Below, in pieces: positions 1 to 8,605 of a DNA stretch of 64,000 nucleotides (positions are counted from its first letter, which is position 1; each line of letters starts with the position of its first letter). Location of the stretch: positions 5,394,001-5,458,000 of the forward strand of contig NZ_CP093313.1 of assembly GCF_025264625.1 (NCBI RefSeq), read 5' to 3'. The position numbers were made by a program, and so were the translations under genes. This stretch comes from Occallatibacter riparius. Lineage in GTDB: Bacteria; Acidobacteriota; Terriglobia; Terriglobales; Acidobacteriaceae. The notes under the pieces are model-generated. The model searched no databases, was not told where the DNA came from, and worked only from the letters and a program-made list of their open reading frames with translations.

Positions 1-1
1 C

Positions 2-367
2 TCCAAGGAGAGCCTCCAATCACAGGAGATGAACTTCGGCCAGCTCGATCGCTACATTCGCGACCTTCGCCAGAGCGGATTCGACACCATGCGCCTTCGT
101 GTCGCGCTCTGGCACAAGCTCGCTTATCCGCTGGTCGCCGTGGTGATGGCAATGCTTGCGATCCCCTTTGCGCTTTCGATGGGCCGCCGCGGATCACTGA
201 CCGGGATCGCCGTGGCCATTGGTGTCGCACTGACCTACTGGATGGTCATGGGGTTGTTTGAGGCCATGGGCAACGTGAACTACCTGCCGGCGCCACTGGC
301 TGCGTGGTCGTCAGACGTCCTTTTTGGCCTCACCGGCGGATACCTGCTGCTGAAAACGCCGACATAA
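2..367 (+). CDS. LptF/LptG family permease, C-terminal part (5'-truncated)
   Basis: This is the C-terminal end of a YjgP/YjgQ (LptF/LptG) family permease, an inner-membrane subunit of the LPS export ABC system LptBFG. The reading frame is open from base 2, so the gene begins outside the window. Visible family features are the YIRDLRQSGFD segment, a hydrophobic stretch around VVMAMLAIPFALS, a GRRG turn, and the closing region with LFEAMGNVNYLPAPLAAW followed by a last membrane helix. An internal ATG at base 29 is not a likely start, because the residues before it continue the family sequence. LptF and LptG cannot be told apart from this fragment. The ABC exporter downstream begins about 45 bases after the stop. 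Confidence 0.85.
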   Translation, partial: SKESLQSQEMNFGQLDRYIRDLRQSGFDTMRLRVALWHKLAYPLVAVVMAMLAIPFALSMGRRGSLTGIAVAIGVALTYWMVMGLFEAMGNVNYLPAPLAAWSSDVLFGLTGGYLLLKTPT

Positions 368-411
368 ATCCTGGATCAATCCCGCCCCAAACGCGTCTAT
401 ACAATAGGACT

Positions 412-2166
412 ATGCTTCGCGACCTGCGCCCCCTCTTCGCCTACATGCGCCGCTACCGCTGGGGGTACGTATGGGGCAGCCTGTCCGTAGTCGCGACGAA
501 TGTCGTCTCTGTTCAGGGGCCGCGGATCATCGGCAAGGCCATCGATTATCTGAAGCAGAACGGGGCGACGCGCAACACCATCCTCTTTTACGCAGGCCTG
601 CTGGTCGCTATCTATCTCGTCAAGGGCGTCTTCCTCTACGCGCAGCGCTGGATTCTGATTGGCATTTCGCGCGAGATCGAATTCGATCTACGCAACGATC
701 TCTTCAAGCATTTAGAAAAACAGGACTCCGGCTTTTATCACCGGTACCGCACCGGCGACATCATGGCGCGCATGACCAACGACCTGAACGCAGTCCGCAT
801 GCTGCTGGGTCCTGCGCTCATGTACAGCGCAAATACGGTGTCGCTGTTCCTGTTTGCCCTGGTGTATCTGCTGCATTACAGCCCGTATCTCACGCTCGTG
901 GCACTTGCGCCAATGCCTGTGGCCAGCATCCTGGTGCAGTATCTCGGCAGCAAGATTCATACGCGCTTCGAGCGGATCCAGGCCAGCTTCTCCGATATTT
1001 CCGCACAGGCCCAGGAGAATTACTCCGGCGTTCGGCTGATTCGCGCGTTCGCGCGTGAGGAGTCACAGATCGGCCTGTTTGAATCGCTGAACCGACAGTA
1101 CATTTCGCGCTCGCTGCGGCTGGTGCAGTTGATGGGCATGCTGTGGCCAACCCTCGAGTTCATTCTCGGCGTCTCCATGATGATTACGCTTCTGGCCGGC
1201 GGCCACCTCGTGCTGCAGGGCCGCATTTCGGCCGGCGACTTCGTTGCGTTTAACGCGTACATGATCCAGTTGATCTGGCCCATCATCGCGATCGGCTGGG
1301 TCGTCAACATCTTCCAGCGCGGAACCGCATCCGTAAAGCGCATCGACGAACTGCTTGCCGAGAAGCCGGCAATCGATGATCGCGACGCTGATCCGTCGAT
1401 CCCTGCTGATGCCGTGCTGAGGGGGGACATCGAGCTTCGCCACCTGAATTTCAACTACGGAGAAATTCCCGTTCTGCACGATGTCTCATTGCACGTTCCA
1501 GCCGGCACGAGTCTGGCCATCGTGGGCCCCACGGGATCGGGAAAGACGACGCTGGTGAACCTGATTTCGCGGCTTTATGAGTCGCCGGACGACTCGCTGC
1601 TGATCGATGGCCGCCCCGTGCGGGAATATCCGCTCGATGTGCTGCGCCGGAATATCGGCATGGTTCCTCAGGAGACGTTCTTGTTCAGTGAGACGGTGCG
1701 TGAGAATCTCCGGTTTGGCGCGACGGATGCCAGCGAGACCGAGATGCTGCAAGCGGCCGAGGCTGCTCATATTCGCCAGGAGTTTGAGGACTTCCCTGCC
1801 GGTTTTGACACGATGGTCGGCGAGAGGGGCGTAACCCTCAGCGGCGGTCAGAAACAACGCAGCGCCATTGCACGCGCCCTGTTGCGGAATCCCGCGATCC
1901 TTATCCTCGATGACGCGCTGGCCTCGGTCGACACCTACACCGAAGAACGCATTTTGGGCGGTCTGCGCAGCTATACCACTAACTCGACTACGATCCTGAT
2001 CTCGCATCGCGTTTCAACGGTACGCAACGCGGATCAGATCGCGGTGCTCGATCACGGACGAATCGTCGAGCTCGGCCGCCACGAGGATCTTCTGGCGCTC
2101 GACGGATACTACGCCAGCCTGTATCAGAAACAGCAGCTCGAAGAAGAACTCACCGTCGCCGGCTAA
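412..2166 (+). CDS. ABC half-exporter (fused permease/ATPase), MsbA/MdlB-like
   Basis: A 584-residue type IV ABC half-transporter: six membrane helices in the first ~310 residues, then one ATPase domain. Walker A GPTGSGKT lies near residue 371, the LSGGQ signature near 476 and the Walker B stretch ILILDD near 497. The residue after the Walker B aspartate is Asp rather than the usual catalytic Glu (LDDALASVD). This substitution is known from one half of heterodimeric exporters such as the YheI/BmrC class. It suggests, but does not prove, a partner half-transporter elsewhere. The open frame extends upstream to 304, but that part overlaps the lpt gene. The ATG at 412 starts the conserved MLRDLRPLFAYMRRYRW region. 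The substrate cannot be deduced. Confidence 0.88.
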   Translation: MLRDLRPLFAYMRRYRWGYVWGSLSVVATNVVSVQGPRIIGKAIDYLKQNGATRNTILFYAGLLVAIYLVKGVFLYAQRWILIGISREIEFDLRNDLFKHLEKQDSGFYHRYRTGDIMARMTNDLNAVRMLLGPALMYSANTVSLFLFALVYLLHYSPYLTLVALAPMPVASILVQYLGSKIHTRFERIQASFSDISAQAQENYSGVRLIRAFAREESQIGLFESLNRQYISRSLRLVQLMGMLWPTLEFILGVSMMITLLAGGHLVLQGRISAGDFVAFNAYMIQLIWPIIAIGWVVNIFQRGTASVKRIDELLAEKPAIDDRDADPSIPADAVLRGDIELRHLNFNYGEIPVLHDVSLHVPAGTSLAIVGPTGSGKTTLVNLISRLYESPDDSLLIDGRPVREYPLDVLRRNIGMVPQETFLFSETVRENLRFGATDASETEMLQAAEAAHIRQEFEDFPAGFDTMVGERGVTLSGGQKQRSAIARALLRNPAILILDDALASVDTYTEERILGGLRSYTTNSTTILISHRVSTVRNADQIAVLDHGRIVELGRHEDLLALDGYYASLYQKQQLEEELTVAG

Positions 2167-2174
2167 TCCCCACT

Positions 2175-2627
2175 TCAGGCATTCCAGCTCATCTTGCCAA
2201 CGTCGATCGCCCCATTCTCATGACTCCCATGCGGAAACGGCAGCCGAACCTGCGGCGGAGCAGGATTGAGGCTTGTATCCTGCGCTACCTGACGCCATGC
2301 ATCGCGCACATTGCGCACGCAGGCGACCGCCTGCTCGAACTTTGCTCGGGATGCCGACTGCGACCCCTGCAGAATCAGCGCGAATGTCGAAGCATAGAAT
2401 TCGCTGAGCGCTTCAGCCGGAACGCCTCCCACATCCGTGCGCAAGCGCGCCTGCAAGTGGATGATGATGTCGAGCGCGCGCTTGACCGCAGCTCGGCGTC
2501 CAGTCTCGTCGCCGCGGTCCACAGCGTCACAAGCTGCATAGAGGAAGCGAATGATGCCGTCATACAACGCCACTACAAGGTCCACCGCTGACGCGCCGTC
2601 CAGCGCACAATCCTGATAACTGCCCAT
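2175..2627 (-). CDS. fliS: Flagellar export chaperone FliS
   Basis: A 150-residue FliS homologue, the cytoplasmic chaperone that binds the flagellin C-terminus and delivers it to the flagellar type III export apparatus. The family features are the segment VDLVVALYDGIIRFLYAA near the N-terminus, followed by the basic helical region with KRALDIIIHLQARL. It lies 18 bases downstream of fliD on the same strand, the classic fliD-fliS pairing, so the two are probably cotranscribed. The C-terminal tail (about residues 115-150) is proline and glycine rich and probably disordered. It converges tail to tail with the ABC exporter. Confidence 0.88.
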   Translation of the reverse strand: MGSYQDCALDGASAVDLVVALYDGIIRFLYAACDAVDRGDETGRRAAVKRALDIIIHLQARLRTDVGGVPAEALSEFYASTFALILQGSQSASRAKFEQAVACVRNVRDAWRQVAQDTSLNPAPPQVRLPFPHGSHENGAIDVGKMSWNA

Positions 2628-2645
2628 GACAATAGCTCTCCGCTC

Positions 2646-4700
2646 TTAGCCTTTATAGCCCGTGATGGCCGAGTAAAGGATGTTAATTCCGTCCAACTGC
2701 TGCTTGATTCCCTGGATGATTTCGTTAGCCGTATTTAGCTCGGCAGTCAGGCTCTTCTGCTGAATCGAGATCTGGTCCTCCTGCTTTGAGATCTGTTTGT
2801 TCAGCATCGATTCCATGTTGCTGTTCGACTTCTGTGCCAACGCAATCACGCCTTTCGTGGGGGTGTTTCCAGCGCTGTTAAGCACGCTCGCAAAGTTCTG
2901 GCCCCAACTGCTCACGCTTTGAAAGAAGCCGATCACACTGTTAAAGTCCGAGTTCAGCGCGGCATCCAGCACGCTGGCATCGAACTGAAGCGTCCCGTCG
3001 TAGTTGCTCGAAACCGTGATGCCCAGGCTCGCGAGCCCTGAGAGGTCGGACGAATTGGTATAGGCGATCGACTTCGTCTTGGTAGCTGTAGTGTCGAGCA
3101 GGTTGGAGGTGACGGTCAGGTTTCCGGCGGTCCCCATCGCTTGCGATTCCAACGACAGATATGCAGATCCGTCTTCATTGACGGCCACCGATGCGGTGAC
3201 GCCGATCCCATCCGTAGCGTTGATTGCTTCCGCGAGTCCCTGCAGCGTGTTGTGCGACGAATCTACGCTGACGGTCTGCACCTGCCCGTCACCCACCTGG
3301 ATGGTGATTGATCCCGATAGAATATCGGCGGGAGCCGGCACCGCATCGAGCTTGCCCACAGCAGCCGAGTCCGCCGAACCCGGAAATCCAGTGAAGCTCA
3401 AGGGGAGATCGCTTGGCACTGTCAGAGCCGAGCTCACAGTCAGGGCGCCCGGGATTCCCGTGATCTGCGAGGAGAGCATCAGGCGTGATTCACCATACTG
3501 TGTCGAAATGCCCGCGGTAATGCCAATACCGGCACGGTTGATCGCATCGGCGATTCCCTGCAGAGTGTTGACACCGTTTCCCGTATAGATCGTGTTCGCG
3601 TCCGGAGGGTCGGGCGCGGCGCCAATCACAACTGTCTGGATCGTGCCCTGTCCCACTTGAATGGTCATCGACCCCGAGAACATCGTGTTCGCGCTGGCCT
3701 CCACCGCGTCCAGGTAGCCACTCGGATTCTGAACGTTGATGCTCCCCACGAGTTGCTGCTGCAGAAGGCCCAGAGTCGGAGAGCCAAAGAGGGGCTCGGG
3801 ATTGCCCGAACTGTCCTTGCCCTCCTGCGCCTTCATGGCAGCTATCAAGGAGTTGTAATCGGCGACCATCTGGCCAATTGCGCTCTCCACGCCCGAATTG
3901 TCGTTGCCAATGATGACCTGAAGCTGCTGATAGCTACCATCTGCATTCTGCGCGCTTGGCGCCAGCAACTGGAAGGTGACTCCGGGAATGAGATTCGTCA
4001 CGGTGTTTGAGGCACTCGAAAGGTCCACACCGTCCACCTTCAATTGTGCGTCCACGCCATGCACCGCCTCACTGTACGAAAGCGCTGTGTTGGCGTTGCT
4101 GGTGTCCACGATCGATGATCCGATGGTAAGGTTCCCTCCCGCACCCGAGGTGCCGGAGACGAGACTTAGCCGCGATCCCTTCGAGTCCGTGAGCACACTG
4201 GCCGTCACGCCAATTCCCGCGGAGTTGATCGAGGCCGCCAAGCCGGCAAGTGTGTTATTCGAGCCTACATTGATGGTGTGCGCGGTTCCCGATCCCACCT
4301 TGATCGTGATTGATCCCGACAACTTGTCGGAGGCATTGGTGATTGCCGTCAGTGTGCCGCTCGACGTAGTCGCCAGGCTCTTCACGGAGACCATATGCGT
4401 ACCAGCTACCGCGGAGGAGCTCGCCGAAGACAACTGGAGAACGTTGGTATCCGAGCTCGATCCTGTCTTCTGCGCCAGCACACCCGTGAAGTCCGTCAAC
4501 TGGCTCACATCCGTGGAGAGCTTGGAGAGAAGCGTGCCCAAATTAGATAGCACTGTATCCTGGCCCTGCAATGCGGTAAGCTGCGTCTTCCAAGGGGTTT
4601 CGACTTTTTGCAGGTTCGCGACGATCTGCGACACTGTCGCGCTTACGTCGAATCCGGCACCGCTCGTCGGTGATCCGAAATTAAGTCCTACCGTACCCAT
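2646..4700 (-). CDS. fliD: Flagellar hook-associated protein 2 (filament cap) FliD
   Basis: A 684-residue FliD, the filament cap protein that helps flagellin monomers insert at the growing tip. The N-terminal FliD_N region (about 10-110) shows the SQIVANLQKVETPWKTQLTA helix. Three 'flagellin hook IN' repeats follow, each starting SGS[IM]TI[KQ]VG and ending GxLTV or GNLTI, at about residues 128-195, 345-425 and 460-530. Three copies are more than in the short enterobacterial proteins and explain the large size. The C-terminal coiled-coil region (about 590-684) has the SISKQEDQI-like heptad pattern. The start ATG at 4700 is preceded on the minus strand by GGAG. It heads an apparent fliD-fliS unit and is divergent from the fliB-like gene. 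Confidence 0.9.
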   Translation of the reverse strand: MGTVGLNFGSPTSGAGFDVSATVSQIVANLQKVETPWKTQLTALQGQDTVLSNLGTLLSKLSTDVSQLTDFTGVLAQKTGSSSDTNVLQLSSASSSAVAGTHMVSVKSLATTSSGTLTAITNASDKLSGSITIKVGSGTAHTINVGSNNTLAGLAASINSAGIGVTASVLTDSKGSRLSLVSGTSGAGGNLTIGSSIVDTSNANTALSYSEAVHGVDAQLKVDGVDLSSASNTVTNLIPGVTFQLLAPSAQNADGSYQQLQVIIGNDNSGVESAIGQMVADYNSLIAAMKAQEGKDSSGNPEPLFGSPTLGLLQQQLVGSINVQNPSGYLDAVEASANTMFSGSMTIQVGQGTIQTVVIGAAPDPPDANTIYTGNGVNTLQGIADAINRAGIGITAGISTQYGESRLMLSSQITGIPGALTVSSALTVPSDLPLSFTGFPGSADSAAVGKLDAVPAPADILSGSITIQVGDGQVQTVSVDSSHNTLQGLAEAINATDGIGVTASVAVNEDGSAYLSLESQAMGTAGNLTVTSNLLDTTATKTKSIAYTNSSDLSGLASLGITVSSNYDGTLQFDASVLDAALNSDFNSVIGFFQSVSSWGQNFASVLNSAGNTPTKGVIALAQKSNSNMESMLNKQISKQEDQISIQQKSLTAELNTANEIIQGIKQQLDGINILYSAITGYKG

Positions 4701-4982
4701 CGTTTGCTCCGCGAGACCGTGTGTTGCACCTGGCTGGCCGACCAGTGTGCGAGGCAGATTGGAAAGTCTTCACAGGGCTCCGGCCAAAGCGTGCGCACTT
4801 GCGTGTATGCCGAAGCCGGCCCCATGCGAACTTCATCGGCAGAGCTGAGTCTGTGCATGAGCCGAGCAGTCGGCGATCGCGGCGTTCGCCCCTTCTGAGC
4901 TTGCTCCAATCTTCGCGAGAGCCCCTTGGACCGCGGGATGCCGCTGGCCACTGCGGAGCCTCTGTGGCCCACGCGGTCACGC

Positions 4983-6245
4983 ATGCTCCAGCAGGAAGGA
5001 ACCGGTTTGCGACAGACTCGAATTATCCAGCCAGATTATGCGGAGCGTTTCCGCTGCCTGGGCTCAGAATGCGAAGACACCTGCTGCTCCGGGTGGCAGG
5101 TGCCACTTGACGAGGCAGACTATGACAACCTCACCAGCGTGCCCGACGGTTCGCTGCGTTCGCTGGTCCGGGATTCCATCCTTCGCACCGAGGGGCGAGA
5201 GGGCGGCCAGGAGTCGCCCTTCGCAGTCTTCCGGATGCTTCCTTCCGGCGAATGCCCGCTGCTTTCTCCAGACAAGCTCTGCCGCATACATAAGCAGTGC
5301 GGCGAGCAGTATCTGGCGCGAATATGCGCTGTGTACCCGCGGCACTTCTATCGCATCGACGGCCAGAGCGAAACCGAGCTTTCGCTCTCCTGCCCTGAGG
5401 CGGCGCGTCTCATCCTGCTCTCCCCCTCGCTGATCTCCGGCGGCAGTGCGGCGAGCCGCCAGCTTACCTGGGACGAGACGGCTTCCCGCGGGGCCAATCT
5501 TCGCCCCTACTTCTGGCAGATCCGGGAAGCTGCTGTGAGTCTGATTCTCAATCGCACCTATCCGCTGTGGCAGCGGCTGTTTCTGCTAGGCATGTTCTGC
5601 CGCCGGCTGGAGGCATTTTCGCGAGGTGAGATCGACCGGCGATTCGTGGATCTGCTCGACGACTTTACACGCGCCGTGGCCACACCCGGGCTGCGCGAAT
5701 CGATGCAGACGATTCCAGCCGACATCCCCCTGCAAGTGGAGATTGTGCTCATGCTTGTTATGGAACGATTGAAGGGGGACAGGCTAAGCCAGCGTGCGCG
5801 GGACATTCTTGACCTGTTTGACAGGGCAGTTGTCCAGACGCCGACCGCATCTATCGAGAGCCAGGCCTCTCGCTACGCTGAGGCATACCGGCGCGATTTT
5901 ACGCGCTTTTTTGGGAGTCACCCTCGCGTCCTAGAGAACCTGCTCCTCAATGCAGTCTTCCGTGACGCCTTCCCGTTTGGCAAGACGCTCACGCCGGCGG
6001 GCGGCGACCCGGAACCGGCAAAGGCATTTGCGATGCTGACGATCCAGTTTGTTCTGATCAAGGGTTTGCTGATTGGCGTTGCTGGAGCACGCGGCAGCCG
6101 GTTCGCATCGGCTGATGTGGTGCAGGCAGTGCAGACAGCTTCACGCCTGTTCGAGCACACTCAATTCCTTCGCAGCGCCTATCGCCTTCTGGAAGAAAGA
6201 GGGGTGGCCGACGCGCGCGGCCTCACCATGCTGATTCGCAATTGA
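4983..6245 (+). CDS. fliB: FliB-family flagellin lysine-N-methylase
   Basis: A 420-residue protein of the FliB family, which N-methylates surface lysines of flagellin. The diagnostic cysteine pattern is present: C25, C30, C34 and C35 in CLGSECEDTCCSGW, then C91, C100, C106, C115 (in ICAVYPRHF) and C137. This arrangement is thought to ligate an iron-sulfur cluster in this family. The ATG at 4983 was chosen because the conserved part (QPDYAERFRCLGSEC) begins soon after it. An ATG at 4938 and a TTG at 4926 are in frame upstream, and none has a clear ribosome site. It sits between fliD and flagellin on the opposite strand, which supports a flagellin-modifying role. It may act on the flagellin at 6356-8005; that target is inferred. 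Confidence 0.82.
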   Translation: MLQQEGTGLRQTRIIQPDYAERFRCLGSECEDTCCSGWQVPLDEADYDNLTSVPDGSLRSLVRDSILRTEGREGGQESPFAVFRMLPSGECPLLSPDKLCRIHKQCGEQYLARICAVYPRHFYRIDGQSETELSLSCPEAARLILLSPSLISGGSAASRQLTWDETASRGANLRPYFWQIREAAVSLILNRTYPLWQRLFLLGMFCRRLEAFSRGEIDRRFVDLLDDFTRAVATPGLRESMQTIPADIPLQVEIVLMLVMERLKGDRLSQRARDILDLFDRAVVQTPTASIESQASRYAEAYRRDFTRFFGSHPRVLENLLLNAVFRDAFPFGKTLTPAGGDPEPAKAFAMLTIQFVLIKGLLIGVAGARGSRFASADVVQAVQTASRLFEHTQFLRSAYRLLEERGVADARGLTMLIRN

Positions 6246-6304
6246 CATCGTCCGGCCGATCCCACGCGCGCGAACGGAATATAAGGAGCTGCACCTGACG
6301 ACAA

Positions 6305-6330
6305 AGGAGGATGCCCGAAGGCACCCTCCT
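6305..6330 (-). terminator. Rho-independent terminator of flagellin
   Basis: Read on the minus strand just after the flagellin stop, an 11-bp stem (6305-6315 with 6320-6330, one G-U pair) closes a UUCG tetraloop and is followed by TTTGT. It fits a strong terminator for the highly expressed flagellin transcript. Confidence 0.85.
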
Positions 6331-6355
6331 CTGGTGATGAAATGGCGGCTGTGCG

Positions 6356-8005
6356 TTATTGCAACAGCTTGGTCACTTCCTGCTGCATGCTGTTGGCCTG
6401 GGCCAGCGCAGAAATACCGGTCTGACTCAGGATCTGATACTTCGACATGTTTGACGCCGCCGTGGCGTAGTCGGTGGCCTGCACGGCGTCCTGGGCTGCA
6501 ACGATGTTCTGCTGCTGGGTGCTCATGACATTGCTCACCGCGTTCAGAGTATTGATCTGGGCGCCAATGTAACCATCCTGCGCAGCAACCGCTGCGATGG
6601 CCCCGTTCAGCGCAGTCAATGCGGACTGGGCATTGGTCTGGTTGGACAGGTTGGTTGAGCTGAGGTCCTGGCCGGCAGAGGCCGAGTAGCTGATGGTGGC
6701 GGTTCCACCCGTGCCGTTCGTATCCACGACGCCTGCCTGCGCTGCCGCGCCCGTGCCGGTATCGCCGATGCTCGCGTTCACAGCGAACTTCACGTAAGAA
6801 GCCTGTGTTTGGAGGGATTTCGTGTCGGTAGCCGCGGCCAGGTTGGTAAGGTCGACCGTCGTTGTTGGATTGGACGACTTCATGCTCATGATGGCCGTCG
6901 CGCCCGAAAGATCCTCGCTCGCCGTTACCCCCCAACCTTGCTGGTTGATGTACGTGGTCAAGGTGTCCATCGTGAAGTTCGATCCGCCATTGCCAGTAGC
7001 GAGATCGATGGAGTGTCCGGCGACCGTGATGGTTCCCGACAGGGTGTCGAGGGACGCCATCTGCGCAGCGGTCTGGGCACCAACCTTGGTCAGGGTGAAG
7101 CCGCCAAGCGCTCCAGCATTGGTGCCGGTACCGATCTTTGCGCCGGTGATCTGGATACCAGTATCAACGCCGCCTGCGTTGTGCGACGCGGCCTTGGCAG
7201 CCGAGCCCGCCTGCGCGGCCGTTGTGAAGCTGGCGCTGAGGCCCGTGCCCGAGTCATTGATCGCACTGATCAATCCGCCCACCGTATTAGCATAGTTCGT
7301 TCCAGCTCCCACTGAGATGGTGGCCTGAGCGCTCACCGCGGAATTGTTCGCGCCGGTCGTCATGTAGTTGACCGTGATCGAGGTCGCACCACCCGCGCTG
7401 AGGCTATCGGTCAGGGCTGCGTTCTTGCCCGCTGTGGACAGATCGATAAACAGATTGTCCTTGCCGTCGCTATATGCCATCGCGCCGTTGGTATCGCCAA
7501 TGCTTGCAGAAGACAGCGAACTGATCGACAGCTTGTCGATCGAGGCGCTCGAGGTAGATGAATCGCCCGTGTAGATGCTGGTGGTCGATCCGAACACCTG
7601 GCGTTGGTTGTAGCTCGTAGTCGATCCAATGTTATTAATTTCGGAGAGAATCGACTGGTACTCCTGGTTCGCAGCGGACTGCTGCGAGCCGTTGAGCGTA
7701 CCGTTGGATACCTCCGTGGCCAGCGTGACGGCGCGATTGAGCAAGTTTGTGACCTGCGACAGAGCGCCATCGGCAACTTGCAGAAGACCTACGCCTTCCT
7801 GCGCGTTGGTCTGCGACTGCGCCAGCGCGGTAGCGTTAGCCTGCAGTCCGTTGACAAGTGAAAGGCCCGCGGCGTCATCCGCGCCCGAATTGATCTTCGA
7901 ACCGGACGAGAGCTGCTGCAGAGTCTTGGAGAGGTTGTTGTTCGTGTTGTTAAGATTGTGAGCCGCATACATCGCGGACAGGTTGTTCAAGACACCCAGG
8001 GACAT
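6356..8005 (-). CDS. fliC: Flagellin
   Basis: A 549-residue flagellin. The N-terminal D0/D1 helices are clear (residues 1-140: SSGSKINSGADDAAGLSLV, then the helix with TNAQEGVGLLQVADGALSQV). So is the C-terminal D1/D0 part (about 480-549, ending in ILSQTGISALAQANSMQQE). The central part (about 140-470) is low in charge and rich in Thr, Ser, Ala and Gly, and contains at least one 'hook IN'-like repeat (LSGTITVAGHSIDLATG) resembling those in FliD. Surface lysines would be targets of the nearby FliB-like methylase. The start has a good ribosome site (AAGGAGTG). A sigma-28-like promoter lies upstream and a hairpin terminator downstream, so it is probably monocistronic. Confidence 0.95.
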   Translation of the reverse strand: MSLGVLNNLSAMYAAHNLNNTNNNLSKTLQQLSSGSKINSGADDAAGLSLVNGLQANATALAQSQTNAQEGVGLLQVADGALSQVTNLLNRAVTLATEVSNGTLNGSQQSAANQEYQSILSEINNIGSTTSYNQRQVFGSTTSIYTGDSSTSSASIDKLSISSLSSASIGDTNGAMAYSDGKDNLFIDLSTAGKNAALTDSLSAGGATSITVNYMTTGANNSAVSAQATISVGAGTNYANTVGGLISAINDSGTGLSASFTTAAQAGSAAKAASHNAGGVDTGIQITGAKIGTGTNAGALGGFTLTKVGAQTAAQMASLDTLSGTITVAGHSIDLATGNGGSNFTMDTLTTYINQQGWGVTASEDLSGATAIMSMKSSNPTTTVDLTNLAAATDTKSLQTQASYVKFAVNASIGDTGTGAAAQAGVVDTNGTGGTATISYSASAGQDLSSTNLSNQTNAQSALTALNGAIAAVAAQDGYIGAQINTLNAVSNVMSTQQQNIVAAQDAVQATDYATAASNMSKYQILSQTGISALAQANSMQQEVTKLLQ

Positions 8006-8122
8006 GGGTCACTCCTTGCGATGCGTGGAATTGCGGCCCAAAACCCCCGATGCTTGCTCCCATTATTTTTTGCTGCCCTGGGCTGCTGCTGCGGGGTGGT
8101 ACCGTCGCATCATCTGGGCGTT

Positions 8123-8149
8123 TTTTCGGCCTATAGCGGGATCACTTTA
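8123..8149 (-). promoter_or_regulatory. Sigma-28 (FliA)-type promoter for flagellin
   Basis: On the minus strand, TAAA (8146-8149) is followed by exactly 15 bases and then GCCGAAAA (8123-8130). The enterobacterial FliA consensus is TAAA-N15-GCCGATAA, so only one position differs. It is about 118 bases upstream of the flagellin start codon. Confidence 0.7.
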
Positions 8150-8260
8150 CGAGCTGGGGCAAAGTGTCTCGGTGCGAAACACTCGGTTACCTTGACCTTC
8201 TAATTTGCTGAACGTTTTCCTTTCGCCCGTCGATAACTCCTCCATAAAGGAGTCGCGGCA

Positions 8261-8566
8261 ATGATTGAAGTCACGCGCCTCAACGGCAATCCAATGCTGT
8301 TGAACAGCGACCTGGTGAAAACGGCGGAGGCTTCTCCCGATACAATGGTTACCCTCATTACAGGCGAGAAACTGATCGTGAAGGAAACCTGCGCGGAAAT
8401 ACTGGAGCGCGTGCTCGATTACAGGGCAAAGCTCCTGTCGGCAGTGGCTCGCCGGCTTCCACCCGGCGTGAACCTCGAGCGCGTCGTCTCCCTTATCAGC
8501 TTGCAGAACCCGGAAGGTCCCGATAAAGTCGATCCGCCTTCATCCCGCAGGTCGGACAGCCGATAA
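8261..8566 (+). CDS. FlbD-like flagellar protein
   Basis: A 101-residue protein whose first ~65 residues match the small FlbD family found in flagellar operons (MIEVTRLNGNPMLLNSDLV, then GEKLIVKET and a short helix). Members are linked to motility genes but their biochemical role is not settled. This copy carries an extra basic, proline-containing tail of about 35 residues. AAAGGAG lies upstream of the start. It is followed by motA after about 40 bases and by motB, so it probably opens a motility operon transcribed divergently from flagellin. Confidence 0.8.
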   Translation: MIEVTRLNGNPMLLNSDLVKTAEASPDTMVTLITGEKLIVKETCAEILERVLDYRAKLLSAVARRLPPGVNLERVVSLISLQNPEGPDKVDPPSSRRSDSR

Positions 8567-8605
8567 CAAAAGTAAACTCCGGTTCCGCGCGGAGGAGCCC
8601 TGGTC

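Noticed and set aside
8201..8236. Possible FliA -10 box (GTCGATAA) upstream of the FlbD-like gene
   Set aside because: No TAAA at the required 15-base spacing.
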